Source: Chlorobiales bacterium
GTDB lineage: Bacteria > Bacteroidota > Chlorobiia > Chlorobiales > Chlorobiaceae
Assembly (NCBI GenBank): GCA_022360275.1
Contig: JAKSDC010000167.1
Span: forward strand, 1 to 7,398
Reading direction: 5' to 3'
Length of the DNA stretch: 7,398 nucleotides
A program made the position numbers and the translations under genes. Shown piece after piece: positions 5,776-7,398 of this stretch; positions within the stretch are counted from its first letter, which is position 1; every line of letters starts with the position of its first letter. The notes beneath the pieces are model-generated. The model was not told where the DNA came from. It ran no database searches and worked only from the letters and a program-made list of their open reading frames with translations.

Positions 5776-5789
5776 AATCGCTGTATTAT
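5761..5789 (+). promoter_or_regulatory. Sigma70-type promoter for the 5856 gene
   Basis: TTGATA (5761-5766) and TATTAT (5784-5789) are each one base from consensus and separated by exactly 17 bp. Transcription would start near 5796, giving a leader of about 60 nt that contains a small GC hairpin (GCGGG 5802-5806 with CCCGC 5812-5816). The -35 box lies in the right arm of the 21-bp inverted repeat. Confidence 0.6.
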
Positions 5790-5855
5790 GACGGACCTCC
5801 TGCGGGATGCCCCCGCCATACGCCGCGTTTATCAAGAATTTAAAAGAAAATCGTC

Positions 5856-6416
5856 ATGCTCAGAAAAACAATGCTCCTCTTTCATGTTGTCGGAACCATT
5901 ATGTATATCGGCACCATCCTTTCGCACATTGCTTCCGGGATCATTGCGGGCAGCGATGTTCAGGCCGTTTACAATACAGCTATATTTCAGGAAACAACCG
6001 CATATATCTTCATATTGCCCGGGATCGCTCTTAAAACAGTTTCAGGCTTTGTCATGTTCTCACTTTATCCTGAAAAACCGTTGTGGTTGAAAATAAAAAT
6101 AGGATTAGCCGTTTTTTTGGCCTTTAACGCCTTTTTTCTTCTAACACCCTTAATGCCGGAACTGAAGGTTTTGGCAGAAGAAAGTCTAACGGCCGACTAT
6201 CTTACCGAGGCTTACAAAACAAAAGAACACACAGCAACGCTCGTCGGAATGAGCAATGTCATACCTCTTGTTTTAGCCGTTGTTTTTGGTGTATTTAAAC
6301 CCCGTTTCACATTGAAAAATCTGACCCGGACAAACCACGGAACAAATGGCATTACTTACAATAAAAAAGAGGATGCCTCAAAAGGACAGCCTCGCGTATT
6401 TGCGGGCAATCGTTAA
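5856..6416 (+). CDS. Four-helix membrane protein (DUF2269-like), paralog of the 3155-3670 product
   Basis: A 186-residue membrane protein with hydrophobic segments at about 7-31, 49-71, 80-100 and 130-148. A hydrophilic tail of about 35 residues follows KPRF, which the paralog lacks. Side by side the two share FH(L/V)V in helix 1 (His10 here), FIL(T)P before helix 2, a Lys at the start of helix 3 (Lys81), LxPxMxEL after it and V(Y/F)KP at the end. Sequence identity is low but the plan is the same. His24 is an extra histidine. The ATG at 5856 has no good Shine-Dalgarno; the in-frame ATG at 5871 (Met6) is an alternative just before the conserved motif. It is transcribed from its own promoter at 5761-5789. 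The gene ends 26 bp before the end of the convergent rubrerythrin gene. Function unknown; membrane redox or haem handling is inferred only from context. Confidence 0.87.
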   Translation: MLRKTMLLFHVVGTIMYIGTILSHIASGIIAGSDVQAVYNTAIFQETTAYIFILPGIALKTVSGFVMFSLYPEKPLWLKIKIGLAVFLAFNAFFLLTPLMPELKVLAEESLTADYLTEAYKTKEHTATLVGMSNVIPLVLAVVFGVFKPRFTLKNLTRTNHGTNGITYNKKEDASKGQPRVFAGNR

Positions 6417-6442
6417 GAGCTCGAAGAGACAGCCTCCTCACA

Positions 6443-6943
6443 TCAGGCAACCTGCACGTATGCCTCAGCCCTGGCGTTGCAGATCGGGCATTTTTCCGGA
6501 GGGGTTCCGAGCTCGATATGGCCACAGACCGAGCAAAGCCAGATTTCGGCTTCGGCAAGATCCTCCCCGTTGCTTACTGCTTCGAGAGCTTTCCTGTACA
6601 AGGCCGCATGAACTTTCTCAGCTTCAACGGCATAACCAAACATGCGTTTCGCCTTGTGACCTTCCTCAACAGCCTGCTCGTACATAGGCGGGTACATCTC
6701 GTTATGTTCATAGGTTTCACCGGCTATAGCTGTTTGAAGATTATCGGCTGTCGATTGTATACCCCCGGATGCCCCCAAATGTCCCTCAGCGTGGATACGT
6801 TCTGCCTCTGCCGTTGTTCTGAACAACTTTGCAACATTCTTGAAGCCATCCTTTTCAGCTTTTTTCGCAAAAGCCGAATATTTCTGGAACGCTTGGCTCT
6901 CTCCTGCAAACGCGTTTTTCAGATTCTCCTGTGTTGTCGGCAT
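6443..6943 (-). CDS. rbr: Rubrerythrin
   Basis: Cytosolic non-haem iron peroxidase of anaerobes that reduces hydrogen peroxide to water, normally with electrons from rubredoxin. The 166-residue product has the ferritin-like four-helix domain with diiron ligands in the expected pattern: Glu15, Glu48-x-x-His51, Glu76/Glu79 and Glu109-x-x-His112. A C-terminal rubredoxin-like knuckle follows, with Cys137-x-x-Cys140 and Cys152-x-x-Cys155. The frame is open for a further 101 codons upstream, but that part looks nothing like the family. The ATG at 6943 gives the usual N-terminus (MPTTQENLKNAFAGESQAF) and has a strong AAGGAG 11 nt before it. The gene converges with the membrane protein gene ending at 6416 and appears monocistronic. 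A PerR-like AT-rich site may control it. Identification is firm. Confidence 0.96.
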   Translation of the reverse strand: MPTTQENLKNAFAGESQAFQKYSAFAKKAEKDGFKNVAKLFRTTAEAERIHAEGHLGASGGIQSTADNLQTAIAGETYEHNEMYPPMYEQAVEEGHKAKRMFGYAVEAEKVHAALYRKALEAVSNGEDLAEAEIWLCSVCGHIELGTPPEKCPICNARAEAYVQVA

Positions 6944-6954
6944 TGTACTATACT

Positions 6955-6960
6955 CTCCTT
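6955..6960 (-). promoter_or_regulatory. Ribosome binding site of rubrerythrin
   Basis: AAGGAG on the minus strand, 11 nt before the ATG at 6943. It decides this start over the long upstream open frame. Confidence 0.75.
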
Positions 6961-6971
6961 CTTCTTTAATG

Positions 6972-6986
6972 TTATAATAATAAAAC
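6972..6986. promoter_or_regulatory. Possible PerR/Fur-type box before rubrerythrin
   Basis: TTATAATAATAAAAC agrees with the PerR consensus TTATAATnATTATAA at 11 of 14 scored positions: one perfect half-site and one poor one. Rubrerythrin genes are PerR-controlled in some anaerobes. The region is AT-rich, so this could equally be part of the promoter -10 region or chance. Confidence 0.25.
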
Positions 6987-7204
6987 CTCTTCACCTTGTG
7001 ATGAGTTGAGGCTTTACCTTTACCTTTCCCTCCCTGTCTCTCCCCAACTCCTTCAGTAGAAACCACAATTACTTTGACATAGTTTCCCCGCAATCCTGCG
7101 CTGGCAAAAACAGCGGCGTTTTTTCGAAAACAGACGCAACAAAAAAGGATACCGTCTGTTCCCGGAAAAAGAAAATGCATGAGATGTCCTTGGCAATAGA
7201 CCTT

Positions 7205-7228
7205 CCGGGAAAAAAGACTTTTTCCCGG
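7205..7228 (-). terminator. Hairpin, possible terminator of the right-edge gene
   Basis: CCGGGAAAAA (7205-7214) pairs perfectly with TTTTTCCCGG (7219-7228) around a 4-nt loop. It lies about 70 bp downstream of the stop at 7299 and upstream of rubrerythrin, a sensible place to end the incoming transcript. The T/A tract is inside the stem with the G/C pairs outside, and no T-run follows on either strand, so it is not a classical intrinsic terminator. Confidence 0.35.
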
Positions 7229-7298
7229 GGTGACTTTTCTGCTCATTTTCGGAATGCTGATCGGCTTTCTTCTCGGGGAAAAAACTTAACCGGGACAC

Positions 7299-7398
7299 TC
7301 AAAATGCCTCGCGCACAACGCGGTTCGGGCGCATCAGTGAGAAGAAAAAGAGCACAAAGAGGAAGGTGATAAACTCGGCAACCGAAAACGAGACAAAA
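7299..7398 (-). CDS. C-terminus of a membrane protein, cut by the window edge
   Basis: The last 32 codons of a minus-strand gene that begins beyond the right edge. They encode a hydrophobic helix (VAEFITFLFVLFFFSL) followed by a basic end, MRPNRVVREAF, then TGA. This is the usual pattern of a final transmembrane helix with a short positively charged cytosolic tail, and the other minus-strand frames here look less protein-like. The fragment is too short to name a family. Its transcript would run towards rubrerythrin, with the hairpin at 7205-7228 in between. Confidence 0.55.
   Translation of the reverse strand, partial: FVSFSVAEFITFLFVLFFFSLMRPNRVVREAF

Larger units (their letters stand above)
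6944..7298. other. Non-coding region between rubrerythrin and the right-edge gene
   Basis: The 355 bp contain no protein-like ORF. From left to right it holds the rubrerythrin ribosome binding site and AT-rich box, a polypyrimidine tract at about 7010-7052 (purine-rich with GGGG, GGG and GGG runs on the minus strand), and a region with the motif C-C-G-G followed by A5-6 in several versions (about 7161, 7205 and 7275). One of these forms the hairpin at 7205-7228. The rubrerythrin promoter must lie here, but no clear -35/-10 pair was found. Confidence 0.5.

Noticed and set aside
6365..6442. Short direct repeat GACAGCCTC near the end of the 5856 gene, as a possible insertion-sequence end
   Set aside because: There are only nine matching bases, with no transposase, longer terminal repeat or target duplication nearby.
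6944..7246. N-terminal extension of rubrerythrin by 101 residues
   Set aside because: The extension is low-complexity and unlike any rubrerythrin; a strong ribosome binding site and the canonical N-terminus are at 6943.
7175..7369. Plus-strand 64-codon ORF at the right end
   Set aside because: The composition is not protein-like, it reads through the hairpin, and it lies opposite a more convincing membrane-protein C-terminus.

Overview
The window looks like chromosomal DNA of a free-living anaerobe or microaerophile. A green sulfur bacterium (Chlorobi) is my best guess, from the general look of the proteins and the gene mix (tryptophan biosynthesis, rubrerythrin, a thioredoxin-type arsenate reductase). 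Nothing in the window proves the lineage. There are nine CDSs with good support, one of them running off the right edge, plus one weaker small ORF. I see no rRNA, tRNA, CRISPR array or transposase.

Layout. Positions 11-664 carry trpF. It overlaps tail to tail with a minus-strand alpha/beta hydrolase (640-1623). A 206-bp divergent intergenic region then leads to a plus-strand pair: a thioredoxin-coupled arsenate reductase (1830-2264) and an aquaporin-type channel (2299-2985). Together they suggest the less common arsenic route, in which ArsC makes arsenite and a channel lets it leave down its gradient. No arsR, arsB or acr3 is visible here.

Positions 3155-6416 hold a membrane redox cluster. 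It comprises a four-helix membrane protein with a conserved Phe-His near its N-terminus (3155-3670), a NOX/ferric-reductase-like flavocytochrome with two His pairs spaced as in NADPH oxidases (3734-5017), and an uncharacterised four-helix protein (5046-5480). After a gap comes a second, divergent copy of the first protein (5856-6416). The two paralogs are each preceded by a nearly identical AT-rich element of about 50 bp (3001-3049 and 5702-5751) that runs into a long inverted repeat. At the second copy a perfect 21-bp inverted repeat overlaps the -35 box of a good promoter. This arrangement suggests one regulator controlling both transcription units.

The right end holds a minus-strand rubrerythrin (6443-6943) with a strong ribosome binding site. 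A 355-bp non-coding stretch with a GC/AT hairpin follows, and then the last 32 codons of a membrane protein entering from the right edge. The most unusual part is the 3.0-6.4 kb region: a NOX-like electron-transfer protein bracketed by paralogous membrane proteins that share an operator-like element. Its substrate and physiological role cannot be read from the sequence.
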